Below the pieces are notes generated by a model. The model was given only the letters and a program-made list of their open reading frames with translations, was not told the origin of the DNA and did no database searches. A DNA stretch of 64,000 nt from Chitinophaga caseinilytica. Its GTDB lineage: Bacteria; Bacteroidota; Bacteroidia; Chitinophagales; Chitinophagaceae. This document shows, piece after piece, positions 45,847 through 53,652 of this stretch; positions within the stretch are counted from its first letter, which is position 1, and each line of letters begins with the position of its first letter. The stretch is from the NCBI RefSeq assembly GCF_038396765.1, contig NZ_CP150096.1:4943001-5007000 (forward strand). Reading direction: 5' to 3'. Made by a program: the position numbers and the translations under genes.

Positions 45847-46680
45847 TCAGAGTTTCGAGATCATCTCCCGCACGTTCTTCACGCCTTCCGCGATCTCGGG
45901 CCAGTTACGGTCCCAATGGTATTCATATTCCGCGCTGAAAACGCCTTTGAAGTTCTGTTTCTTCAGCTCCGCCAGCACGCCGGGAATATTGCACACGCCC
46001 GTTCCCCAGGGCACATCGTGGCCTTTGGGGCTCTTCTCGTGGAGGTCTTTGAAATGCAGGCTGAACACACGTCCGTTCAGCTTCTGAAGGCACTCCACCG
46101 GATCGAGGCCGGAACGCACCCAGTGGCCAATGTCGGCACAGGCGCCGAGGTATTTGCTGCGGCCCTGGATGTTAACCAGCACGCTGTCCGGATGCCAGTA
46201 ATGGCTCGGTTTCGGATGGTCGTGGAACGCCACTTTGATCTTGTACTCGTCTGCCAGGCGGCTCAGCGCGTCCAGGTCGGCCAGGCGCGGTTCGGACGTG
46301 ATGATCTGGATGCCCATCGCTTTGGCGAACTCGAACATCTGCTTCCATTCTTCCTCACCGTTCGGAGAAACGACGCCGTACGCCACGAGGGTCTTCTTTT
46401 TCTGCTTGAAGAGGTCTTTGACCTGCTGCCGCTTCGCCGCATCCATCTTGAAATCCATCTTCCCGTCGATACCGCCGCCGATGGTCTGCCCGTTATAGCA
46501 TTCCACATACTGCAATTTGCAGGAATCGATACGGTCGAGGGCTTCGGAAAGGGTGAAACGATTGAAGGAATACGCCTGCGCACCGAGCTTCCAGCCCAGT
46601 TTGGCCTCCTTCTTCTGCGCCAGTACCGGCTGCGCGAACATTAATGCCGCCGCGCCCAACAGCACCAGCGATTTTCTCAT
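45847..46680 (-). CDS. Exported sugar phosphate isomerase/epimerase-like TIM-barrel protein
   Basis: 277 residues from the ATG at 46680 (signal MRKSLVLLGAAALMFAQPVLA); a start nine bases upstream would also keep the signal. The AP-endonuclease-2-like TIM barrel includes KLGWKLGAQAYSFNRF, KLQYVECYNGQ, ITSEPRLADLDAL, KVAFHDHPKPSHYW, CADIGHWVRSGLDPVECLQ and VFSLHFKDL. The metal-binding His, Asp and Glu positions are intact. A periplasmic address is unusual for a sugar-phosphate enzyme; exported relatives are linked to 3-keto-glycoside or 3-keto-glucal processing. Context with the oxidoreductase and DUF1080 genes at 49521-51553 supports that, but they are 3 kb away and divergent. Monocistronic, with own terminator. 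Confidence 0.85.
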   Translation of the reverse strand: MRKSLVLLGAAALMFAQPVLAQKKEAKLGWKLGAQAYSFNRFTLSEALDRIDSCKLQYVECYNGQTIGGGIDGKMDFKMDAAKRQQVKDLFKQKKKTLVAYGVVSPNGEEEWKQMFEFAKAMGIQIITSEPRLADLDALSRLADEYKIKVAFHDHPKPSHYWHPDSVLVNIQGRSKYLGACADIGHWVRSGLDPVECLQKLNGRVFSLHFKDLHEKSPKGHDVPWGTGVCNIPGVLAELKKQNFKGVFSAEYEYHWDRNWPEIAEGVKNVREMISKL

Positions 46681-46849
46681 TGAGATCATAGACGTGTATT
46701 TTAAAAATTGCCGTAAGTATGTATTAGTGTACAAAATACACGGTAGTTTCCAGATTTACAAGTCGTTACGGACGAACGGCCGTATTTCCCCATGTGATAC
46801 GGCCATGACAAACGAATGTGTGTTTTGTTTTTCCGTAATTTAGTACGCT

Positions 46850-47944
46850 ATGAAAGGGTTTATATTTACCCGTTTCAACCCGTCAGACGACAGCCAACCC
46901 TCGTTCGAAAAGCTGCTGGACGTATTTACCCAGCTGCTGACGTACACGAGCGGCGACGTATCGGAGGCCCTGCAATGGATGACCGAACTGGACAAGGAAT
47001 ATCAGCTGACCAGCGAGGAATACGGGATCGGGGATTTCATACAGGATTTGAAAGACAAGGGTTATATCCGGGACAATGAAGAAGAAGGCACTATCTCCAT
47101 CACGGCCAAAACGGAACAGTCGATCCGCAAACGCGCGCTGGAAGAAATTTTCGGGAAACTGAAGAAATCCCGCATCGGGGACCATAATATCCGCAAATCC
47201 GGCCAGGGCGACGAGCAGAACGCCGAAACCCGGCCCTATCTCTTCGGCGATGCGTTGGAGCAGATAGACATGACGGCTTCCATCCGCAACGCGCAGATCA
47301 ACCACGGCATCGAAACGTTTTCCATGCAGCGAGACGATCTGGAGATCCGGGAAACGGATTTCAAGACGCAAACGTCTACCGTGCTCATGATCGATATCTC
47401 CCATTCCATGATCCTTTATGGGGAAGACCGCATCACGCCGGCCAAGAAAGTGGCCATGGCGCTCAGCGAGCTCATCACCACCCGGTACCCGAAAGACACG
47501 CTGGACATCATCGTGTTCGGGAACGACGCCTGGCAGATCGAGATCAAAGACCTGCCCTATCTGCAGGTCGGGCCTTTCCACACCAATACCGTGGCGGGGC
47601 TGGAACTGGCTATGGACATCCTCCGCCGCAGGCGCAATCCCAACAAACAGATCCTGATGATCACCGACGGGAAGCCGACCTGCCTCAAACAAGGGAAACA
47701 GTATTATAAAAACAGCTTCGGGCTCGACCGGAAGATCCTCAACCGGACTCTCAACCTCGCCGCCCAATGCAAAAAACTGAAAATCCCCATCACCACTTTC
47801 ATGGTAGCCACCGACCCGTGGCTGCAGCAATTCGTCAACGAATTCACGGAAACCAATAACGGTAAAGCATTTTTCTCCGGGACCGATAACCTGGGACAGT
47901 TCCTGTTCCACGATTTCGAGAGCGGGAAAAGGAAAAAGTTGTAA
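46850..47944 (+). CDS. VWA-domain protein, partner of the adjacent AAA ATPase
   Basis: 364 residues. The N-terminal half (about 1-165) is alpha-helical and charged. The C-terminal half is a von Willebrand A domain (about 172-345) with MIDAS motif MIDISHSM (D-x-S-x-S near 181), the Thr in GPFHTNTVAG and Asp in LMITDGKPT. The MIDAS is complete, so metal-dependent partner binding is expected. It stops 4 bp before a MoxR/Mg-chelatase-like ATPase, the typical VWA-AAA pairing seen in chaperone-like or cofactor-insertion machines. Cytoplasmic, no signal or span. Client unknown. Confidence 0.88.
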   Translation: MKGFIFTRFNPSDDSQPSFEKLLDVFTQLLTYTSGDVSEALQWMTELDKEYQLTSEEYGIGDFIQDLKDKGYIRDNEEEGTISITAKTEQSIRKRALEEIFGKLKKSRIGDHNIRKSGQGDEQNAETRPYLFGDALEQIDMTASIRNAQINHGIETFSMQRDDLEIRETDFKTQTSTVLMIDISHSMILYGEDRITPAKKVAMALSELITTRYPKDTLDIIVFGNDAWQIEIKDLPYLQVGPFHTNTVAGLELAMDILRRRRNPNKQILMITDGKPTCLKQGKQYYKNSFGLDRKILNRTLNLAAQCKKLKIPITTFMVATDPWLQQFVNEFTETNNGKAFFSGTDNLGQFLFHDFESGKRKKL

Positions 47945-47948
47945 AGAC

Positions 47949-49454
47949 ATGGAACAAATCAAAACGCTCGGCGCACTAAAGAAGAGCGGACATCAGCAAA
48001 GGTCCGTCAAAGAAGAGATCAGACAGAACCTCATCGCCAAACTCAAAAGAAAGGAAAGCACTTTCCCGGGCATCATCGGGTACGACGATACCGTGATCCC
48101 CGACACCGAAAGAGCCCTGCTTTCCCGCCACAATATCCTCTTCCTCGGCCTGCGCGGACAGGCAAAAACGCGTATGGCGCGGCAAATGATCGATTTGCTC
48201 GACGAGTTCGTGCCCATCGTGGCCGGATCGGAAGTCAACGATCACCCGTATGCGCCCCTCTCCCGCTACGCGCGCGACCTTGTGGCCAAAATGGGGGACG
48301 AAACGCCCATTGAATGGATCCCGCGGGAGGCGCGGTACGGCGAAAAGCTCGCCACGCCCGACGTGTCTGTAGCCGATCTCATCGGCGACGTAGACCCCAT
48401 CAAGGCGGCGAATGAAAAGCTCAGTTATGCCGACGAACGGGTGATCCATTTCGGGATCATTCCGCGCTCGAACCGGGGGATTTTCGTCATCAACGAGCTG
48501 CCCGATCTGCAGGCGCGCATCCAGGTGGCGCTGTTCAACATCCTGCAGGAAGGGGATATCCAGATCCGGGGGTTCAAGGTGAGAATGCCGCTCGATATGC
48601 TGTTCGTTTTCACCGCCAACCCGGAAGATTATACCAACCGCGGCTCCATCGTAACGCCGTTGAAAGACCGGATCGAAAGCCAGATCATCACCCATTACCC
48701 GAAAACGCTGGAAAACAGCCTGCTCATCACCGAACAGGAAGCCGCCGTGCATGAGGAACAGCAAGGCAAAGTCACGATGCCCGACCTGATCAAAAGGATC
48801 ATCGAGCAGGTGGCGTTCGAAGCACGGGGAAGTGAATATGTGGACAAGAAAAGCGGGGTTTCTGCCCGTTTGACCATCGCCGCGTTCGAAAACGCCGTGA
48901 GCTCCGCGGAACGGCGGACCCTCCTGCACAACGAGCCCTCCACCTACGTCCGCATCAGCGACCTCCAGAGCATCGTTCCGGCCATCACCGGCAAGATCGA
49001 GCTGGTATACGAAGGGGAACAGGAAGGTCCGCTCCAGGTAGCCCTCAACCTGCTCGACAAAAGTCTCCGCACCACGTTCGCCCAATATTTCCCCAACCCG
49101 GAAACCTTCAAGAAACGCAAGGCCGCCGGCGCGCAGGACGCCAATCCCTACCGCCCTATCATCCAGTGGTTCGACGCGGGCAATGCGCTCCAGTTGCTGC
49201 AGGACGCGCCCGACAAGGAGTACGCGTCGGCATTGCAAAAGGTAGCCGGCCTGAAGGAGCTGGTGGAGAAAATGTTCCCCAAAGCCAATAAAAAAGAACA
49301 ATTGCTCCTCATGGAAATGGTGCTCCACGGGCTGGCGGCGCATTCGCTGCTCAGCAAGAAATCCATCGGGAACGCCACCCGGTTCTCCGACCTGCTGGGC
49401 ACCATGATGAATTTCAGTACCACGGAAGATCCGGAAGAAGATGAAGAACTTTAA
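47949..49454 (+). CDS. MoxR/magnesium-chelatase-like AAA+ ATPase, VWA partner
   Basis: 501 residues. AAA core about 40-330: FLGLRGQAKTRMAR as Walker A near 65-72 (second Gly replaced by Ala), IFVINELPDL as Walker B near 178 (Asn where Asp is usual), sensor-1 region VFTANPEDYTNRG, and an arginine-bearing KDRIESQIITHYP. A lid and a helical C-terminal part follow to 501. The ring-forming family usually remodels a client held by a VWA protein, here the preceding gene. The altered Walker positions also occur, as far as I recall, in other Bacteroidota members of this subfamily, so they need not mean loss of function. Four bp separate the genes. Confidence 0.86.
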   Translation: MEQIKTLGALKKSGHQQRSVKEEIRQNLIAKLKRKESTFPGIIGYDDTVIPDTERALLSRHNILFLGLRGQAKTRMARQMIDLLDEFVPIVAGSEVNDHPYAPLSRYARDLVAKMGDETPIEWIPREARYGEKLATPDVSVADLIGDVDPIKAANEKLSYADERVIHFGIIPRSNRGIFVINELPDLQARIQVALFNILQEGDIQIRGFKVRMPLDMLFVFTANPEDYTNRGSIVTPLKDRIESQIITHYPKTLENSLLITEQEAAVHEEQQGKVTMPDLIKRIIEQVAFEARGSEYVDKKSGVSARLTIAAFENAVSSAERRTLLHNEPSTYVRISDLQSIVPAITGKIELVYEGEQEGPLQVALNLLDKSLRTTFAQYFPNPETFKKRKAAGAQDANPYRPIIQWFDAGNALQLLQDAPDKEYASALQKVAGLKELVEKMFPKANKKEQLLLMEMVLHGLAAHSLLSKKSIGNATRFSDLLGTMMNFSTTEDPEEDEEL

Positions 49455-49520
49455 CGGGATTTTTTTATATTGTCAACTTAACAGTTATTTTTATTTCTTT
49501 CCACGTCAAAACATGAAAAC

Positions 49521-50807
49521 ATGCACAGAAGGAACTTTTTGTTCAACACTTCCGCATTCCTGGCCGGATCGGCCCTGCTGCCCTCATCCCTCCGCGCCCT
49601 GGCTCCCAGCGACCGCGTCAATATCGCAGTGATCGGTGTGAACGGGATGGGCTGGAGCAACCTGAACGCCCTGTTGAAGCACCCTGAAACCAATTGCGTT
49701 GCGCTCTGCGACGTAGACGAAACCGTCCTGAACAAGCGCGCCGGCGAATTGCAGCAAAAAACCGGCAAAAAGCCCGCGCTCTATGGCGATTACCGCAAAC
49801 TGCTGGAAAACAAGGACATAGACGCAGTGGTGATCGGCACGCCCGACCATTGGCATTGCCTGCAGATGGTAGACGCAGTGAGCGCCGGCAAAGACGTGTA
49901 CGTCGAAAAGCCCATCGGCAACTCCATCGCCGAGATCCGCGCCATGGTGAACGCCCAGGAGCGGACGGGGCGCGTGGTACAGGTAGGGCAATGGCAGCGC
50001 AGTATGAACCATTTCAACGACGCCATTGCTTACGTACATTCCGGGAAACTCGGTAAGGTAAGACTGGTAAAGGTTTGGGCGTATATGGGATGGATGAAGC
50101 CCGTGCCCGTGGCGGCCAACGCTATGCCACCGGCCGGTGTGGACTATAAAACCTGGCTGGGCCCCGCCCAGATGCGCGAGTTCAACGCCAACCGCTTCCA
50201 TTTCAACTTCCGCTGGTTCTGGGATTACGCGGGCGGCCTTATGACCGACTGGGGCGTGCACCTCATCGATTACGCGCTGTACGGCATGAAAGCGTCCAAT
50301 CCCAAAAGCGTGGTGGCCGCAGGCGGAAAATTCGCTTACCCCGACGATGCCGCCGAAACGCCCGACACCCTCACGGCCCTCTATGAGTTCGACGACTTCA
50401 ACATGCAATGGGAACACGCTACCGGCATCAACGGCGGCCCCTACGGCAGAGACCACGGCATCGCCTTCATCGGCAACAACGGCACGCTGGTACTGGACCG
50501 CGGGGGATGGGAAGTGATCGCGGAGAAAGACAAGATGGAACCCATCAGCCGGATCAAAGCCAACGACAACGGGTTGGACAAGCACACCAAAAACTGGCTG
50601 GAAGTGATCAAATCCCGCAAGCTGACCGATCTGCACTGCGACATCCGCACCGGCGCCAACGTGGCCACCAACGCGCAGATGGGCAACATCGCGTTCCGCA
50701 CCGGGGAACGGATTTATTATCGTCCGTACGAAGGTAAATTCGACAACAAAAAAGCCAACGCCTTCATCACGCCCGAATATCATAACAATTACAAACTTCC
50801 CAAATAA
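49521..50807 (+). CDS. Gfo/Idh/MocA-family oxidoreductase with Tat-type signal
   Basis: The 428-residue NAD(P)-dependent oxidoreductase has an N-terminal signal MHRRNFLFNTSAFLAGSALL with a twin-arginine pattern (RRNFL). Export folded to the periplasm with bound cofactor is therefore likely. A Rossmann domain (about 30-150; IAVIGVNGMGW, then EKPIG) and an alpha/beta dimerisation domain (WWFWDYAGGLMTDWGVHLIDYALYG region) follow. Members oxidise sugars or glycosides, including at C3. The next gene, a DUF1080 protein, begins 5 bp later, so the two are co-expressed. Substrate unresolved. Confidence 0.9.
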   Translation: MHRRNFLFNTSAFLAGSALLPSSLRALAPSDRVNIAVIGVNGMGWSNLNALLKHPETNCVALCDVDETVLNKRAGELQQKTGKKPALYGDYRKLLENKDIDAVVIGTPDHWHCLQMVDAVSAGKDVYVEKPIGNSIAEIRAMVNAQERTGRVVQVGQWQRSMNHFNDAIAYVHSGKLGKVRLVKVWAYMGWMKPVPVAANAMPPAGVDYKTWLGPAQMREFNANRFHFNFRWFWDYAGGLMTDWGVHLIDYALYGMKASNPKSVVAAGGKFAYPDDAAETPDTLTALYEFDDFNMQWEHATGINGGPYGRDHGIAFIGNNGTLVLDRGGWEVIAEKDKMEPISRIKANDNGLDKHTKNWLEVIKSRKLTDLHCDIRTGANVATNAQMGNIAFRTGERIYYRPYEGKFDNKKANAFITPEYHNNYKLPK

Positions 50808-50812
50808 CCGAC

Positions 50813-51553
50813 ATGCAACGGATCACGAAACTCTTCCTCTGCGCAGCCTTCGCCGCGCCCGCATTATCCGCGTCTGCGCAAGACGCCAAGCCGCAAGACA
50901 CTGAAGTTTGGGAGCCCGTGCCCCCGAAAGTAACGCCCGGAACGGCCACCACGGCCCCTTCTGACGCAATCGTGCTGTTCGACGGCAAGAACCTCGACAG
51001 CTGGGTGTCTGACAAAGACGGCAGCGCAGCGCCCTGGACCATCAAAGACGGCGCCCTCACCGTAGCGCCCGGCAAAGGCGGCATCAAGACCAAGGCTTCC
51101 TTCGGCGATTTCCAGCTGCATATCGAATGGCGCGCACCTTCCGTCGTGAAAGGCGAAGGCCAGGGCCGCGGCAACAGCGGCATTTTCCTGCAGGAACAAT
51201 ACGAATTGCAGGTGCTCGACAACTACAATAACAAGACGTATTCCAACGGCCAGGCCGGCAGCCTCTACAAACAGGCCATTCCCCTCGCCAACGCCTGTCT
51301 GCCTCCGGGCCAGTGGCAAACGTACGACGTGATCTATACCGCGCCCCGCTTCAATGCGGATGGCACCGTAGCATCTCCCGCCCGCGTGACCGTTATCCAC
51401 AATGGCGTGCTGGTGCAGAACAACTACGCATTGCTCGGCAAAACGCTTTATATCGGCAAGCCGTTCTACGAAAAACACGGCGATCTGCCCATCGCATTAC
51501 AAGACCATGGCGATCTGGTGAGCTACCGCAACATCTGGCTGCGCAAACTCTAA
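50813..51553 (+). CDS. DUF1080 (3-keto-glycoside lyase/hydrolase-like) secreted protein
   Basis: The 246-residue protein has signal peptide FLCAAFAAPALSASAQ (about 1-23) and a concanavalin-like jelly-roll DUF1080 domain: AIVLFDGKNLDSWVSDKDG, then FGDFQLHIEWRAP, then GNSGIFLQEQYELQVLDNY, then HGDLVSYRNIWLRKL. DUF1080 members include enzymes that cleave 3-keto-glycosides; others are only structural. It is 5 bp downstream of the oxidoreductase, fitting an oxidise-then-cleave order. A terminator at 51577 ends the unit. Confidence 0.87.
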   Translation: MQRITKLFLCAAFAAPALSASAQDAKPQDTEVWEPVPPKVTPGTATTAPSDAIVLFDGKNLDSWVSDKDGSAAPWTIKDGALTVAPGKGGIKTKASFGDFQLHIEWRAPSVVKGEGQGRGNSGIFLQEQYELQVLDNYNNKTYSNGQAGSLYKQAIPLANACLPPGQWQTYDVIYTAPRFNADGTVASPARVTVIHNGVLVQNNYALLGKTLYIGKPFYEKHGDLPIALQDHGDLVSYRNIWLRKL

Positions 51554-51576
51554 TCTGCCTGTCAAATTTTCGAAGG

Positions 51577-51607
51577 CCCGATGCACTCCGCATCGGGCTT
51601 TTTCTTT
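51577..51607 (+). terminator. Intrinsic terminator of the oxidoreductase-DUF1080 operon
   Basis: Perfect 8-bp stem CCCGATGC/GCATCGGG with loop ACTCC, then CTTTTTCTTT. It lies just before the ATG at 51608 and excludes a start at 51581 for the sigma factor. Confidence 0.85.
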
Positions 51608-52213
51608 ATGTTTACGGCCACACACAAACTTCACCTGTTGCCAAACAACGTTGTTGATATCAGTGCCACGTTACTGGAAGTGTCCCGGGGCGATGAAAAC
51701 GCCTTCCGCGACCTCTTCCGCCAATATGCCGACCATCTCTACGCCTACATCTGGCAGCTGACGAAGTCGCGCGAGCTGGCGGAAGAAGTGGTGCAGGATA
51801 TTTTCCTTCAGATTTGGATCAGCCGCGAGGCGCTGGCCGGTGTCCGCAATTTCCGGAACTATCTATTCGTGATCGCCCGCAACCATGCCCTGAACGCCAT
51901 CAAAAAAATGATGCGGGAAAGGAAAAGGGCGATGGAATGGGAACTGGCACGGGGTGAAGCAGATACGCCCGTTTCCCCGGAGCCCGATCTCGACATCGTG
52001 GAAGAAGCCATCCGCCAGTTGCCCTCCCAGCAACAGAAAGCCTGGCTCCTCAGCCGGCGGCAGGGTAAGAAGTACCACGAGATCGCCCGGGAAATGCAGC
52101 TCTCCCGCGAAACGGTCAAAAAGTACATCCAGTACGCCACGCAATCGATCGTCAGGTACGTGACCAGCCGCATCACTACCCTGCTCACCATCTGCATTCT
52201 CCATTCCCTCTGA
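51608..52213 (+). CDS. ECF RNA polymerase sigma-70 factor (FecI-like)
   Basis: The 201-residue ECF sigma starts at 51608, after the terminator. Sigma2 (about 25-90) has ENAFRDLFRQYADHLYAYIW, AEEVVQDIFLQIW and NFRNYLFVIARNHAL. Sigma4 (about 130-185) has IRQLPSQQQKAWLLSRRQG and YHEIAREMQLSRETVKKYI. It is followed 72 bp later by a FecR-like anti-sigma and then by an STN-containing SusC, the standard Bacteroidota trans-envelope cassette. It should be held by FecR and freed when the SusC binds its substrate. Confidence 0.93.
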   Translation: MFTATHKLHLLPNNVVDISATLLEVSRGDENAFRDLFRQYADHLYAYIWQLTKSRELAEEVVQDIFLQIWISREALAGVRNFRNYLFVIARNHALNAIKKMMRERKRAMEWELARGEADTPVSPEPDLDIVEEAIRQLPSQQQKAWLLSRRQGKKYHEIAREMQLSRETVKKYIQYATQSIVRYVTSRITTLLTICILHSL

Positions 52214-52285
52214 AAAAAATTTCCGGATTTTTTTACCGGGCATAGCCCCTTTTTCTTTTCACCGTTGTCCCTATATACAACCACT

Positions 52286-53437
52286 ATGCAAACGAATCCG
52301 TCACAACTGCCCGAATTACTGGAACGCTGGATGAGCGGCCAGGCCAGCGAGGCCGAAAAGGAAGCTTTCTTCGAACTGCTCGACCGGCAGGGCGCAGACG
52401 CGCTGGCTCCCCATCTCCGCGACGCCTGGGAACAGCTCAGGCCCGGCCCGGTGATGACGGACGTAACTAAAGACGCGATCACAGACCGCATCCTTCAACG
52501 CCCGCAGTCGGCCCCTGTTCGACGCCTCGGCTGGTGGTACGCTGCCGCCGCCGTGCTGGCACTCGCCATCGCCATTCCCTTCGGATATAAATACTGGAAA
52601 GGGAAACAGCCTGCCGATGTAGCGGCGAGCGGCGCCCACGACGTGGCCCCCGGAAAGGAAGGCGCCATCCTCACCCTGGCGGGCGGCCGGCAGATCATCC
52701 TCGACTCCCTCGGCAACGGCCTCGTGGCCAGCCAGCAGGGCACCCGCATTACGCTGCAAAACGGAAGTCTTGCCTACGATGCCGCCGACGCCAGCGAGAT
52801 CACCTTCAATACCATGACCACGCCCCGCGGCCGCAAGTTCCAGCTCGTGCTGCCCGACGGCACGAAGGTCTGGCTAAACGCCGCATCTTCCCTCCGCTTC
52901 CCCACCGCTTTCTCCGGCGCCGAACGCCGTGTGGAAATGACCGGCGAAGCGTATTTCGAAGTGGCCAAAGACGCGAAGCACCCTTTCTTCGTGAGTATCG
53001 GCGACGGAACGGACGTGCAGGCGCTGGGCACCGCGTTCAATATTCATGCGTATGAAGACGAGCCCCACATCCAGGCCACATTGCTGGAAGGCTCGGTGCG
53101 CGTGCGCAACGCCACCGGCTCGCGGGTGCTCGTTCCCGGCCAGCAGGCGCGCATCGCACAGGGGGGCGCCATGACGGTGCTGCAACCCGACCTGGAACAA
53201 GTGACCGCCTGGAAATCAGGGTTCTTCATCTTCCAGGGCGCACCGCTCCGCGACGTCATGCGGCAACTGGCCAGGTGGTACGATATTGACGTGATTTATG
53301 AAGGCAACGTGCCCGACCAGATTTTTGAAGGAGAACTGCCACAGTCGCTCCAGTTATCACAGGTAACCAGGATATTAACCAAAGTCAACATAAAATTCAG
53401 GATCGAAGAAGGCAAACGCCTGATCGTATTGCCGTAA
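52286..53437 (+). CDS. FecR-family anti-sigma factor
   Basis: The 383-residue protein starts at 52286 (an upstream frame start at 52265 is less likely). A cytoplasmic N-terminus of about 80 residues (LPELLERWMSGQASEAEKEAFF) is followed by one membrane span (about 84-104), then a FecR domain (about 170-275; TPRGRKFQLVLPDGTKVWLNA, GEAYFEVAKDAKHPF) and a C-terminal DUF4974-like domain (LRDVMRQLARWYDIDVIYEGNV). It holds the upstream ECF sigma and receives the signal from the downstream SusC. Order and spacing are canonical. Confidence 0.93.
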   Translation: MQTNPSQLPELLERWMSGQASEAEKEAFFELLDRQGADALAPHLRDAWEQLRPGPVMTDVTKDAITDRILQRPQSAPVRRLGWWYAAAAVLALAIAIPFGYKYWKGKQPADVAASGAHDVAPGKEGAILTLAGGRQIILDSLGNGLVASQQGTRITLQNGSLAYDAADASEITFNTMTTPRGRKFQLVLPDGTKVWLNAASSLRFPTAFSGAERRVEMTGEAYFEVAKDAKHPFFVSIGDGTDVQALGTAFNIHAYEDEPHIQATLLEGSVRVRNATGSRVLVPGQQARIAQGGAMTVLQPDLEQVTAWKSGFFIFQGAPLRDVMRQLARWYDIDVIYEGNVPDQIFEGELPQSLQLSQVTRILTKVNIKFRIEEGKRLIVLP

Positions 53438-53652
53438 CAGTGAAATTGTAACAGCTAACTAAAGACAGAAACATATTGCCATGTTAATGCGCTCAAAAAA
53501 GCACCGTCGACGACGGTGAGGGGAAGTATTGTCTGCCAGCAATGAAAAAGGGAAGTGTTCGTACCACTTCCCCGGATAAGTTCAGGCAGATCGATAAAAC
53601 GGCCCGTTGGAACAAGCTACTTATTTACTCCACCTTAAACCTTTACAAAAGT

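Noticed and set aside
53542..53652. Upstream start for the STN-type SusC
   Set aside because: It adds a hydrophilic 37-residue leader ahead of the normal N-terminus; possible but not supported.
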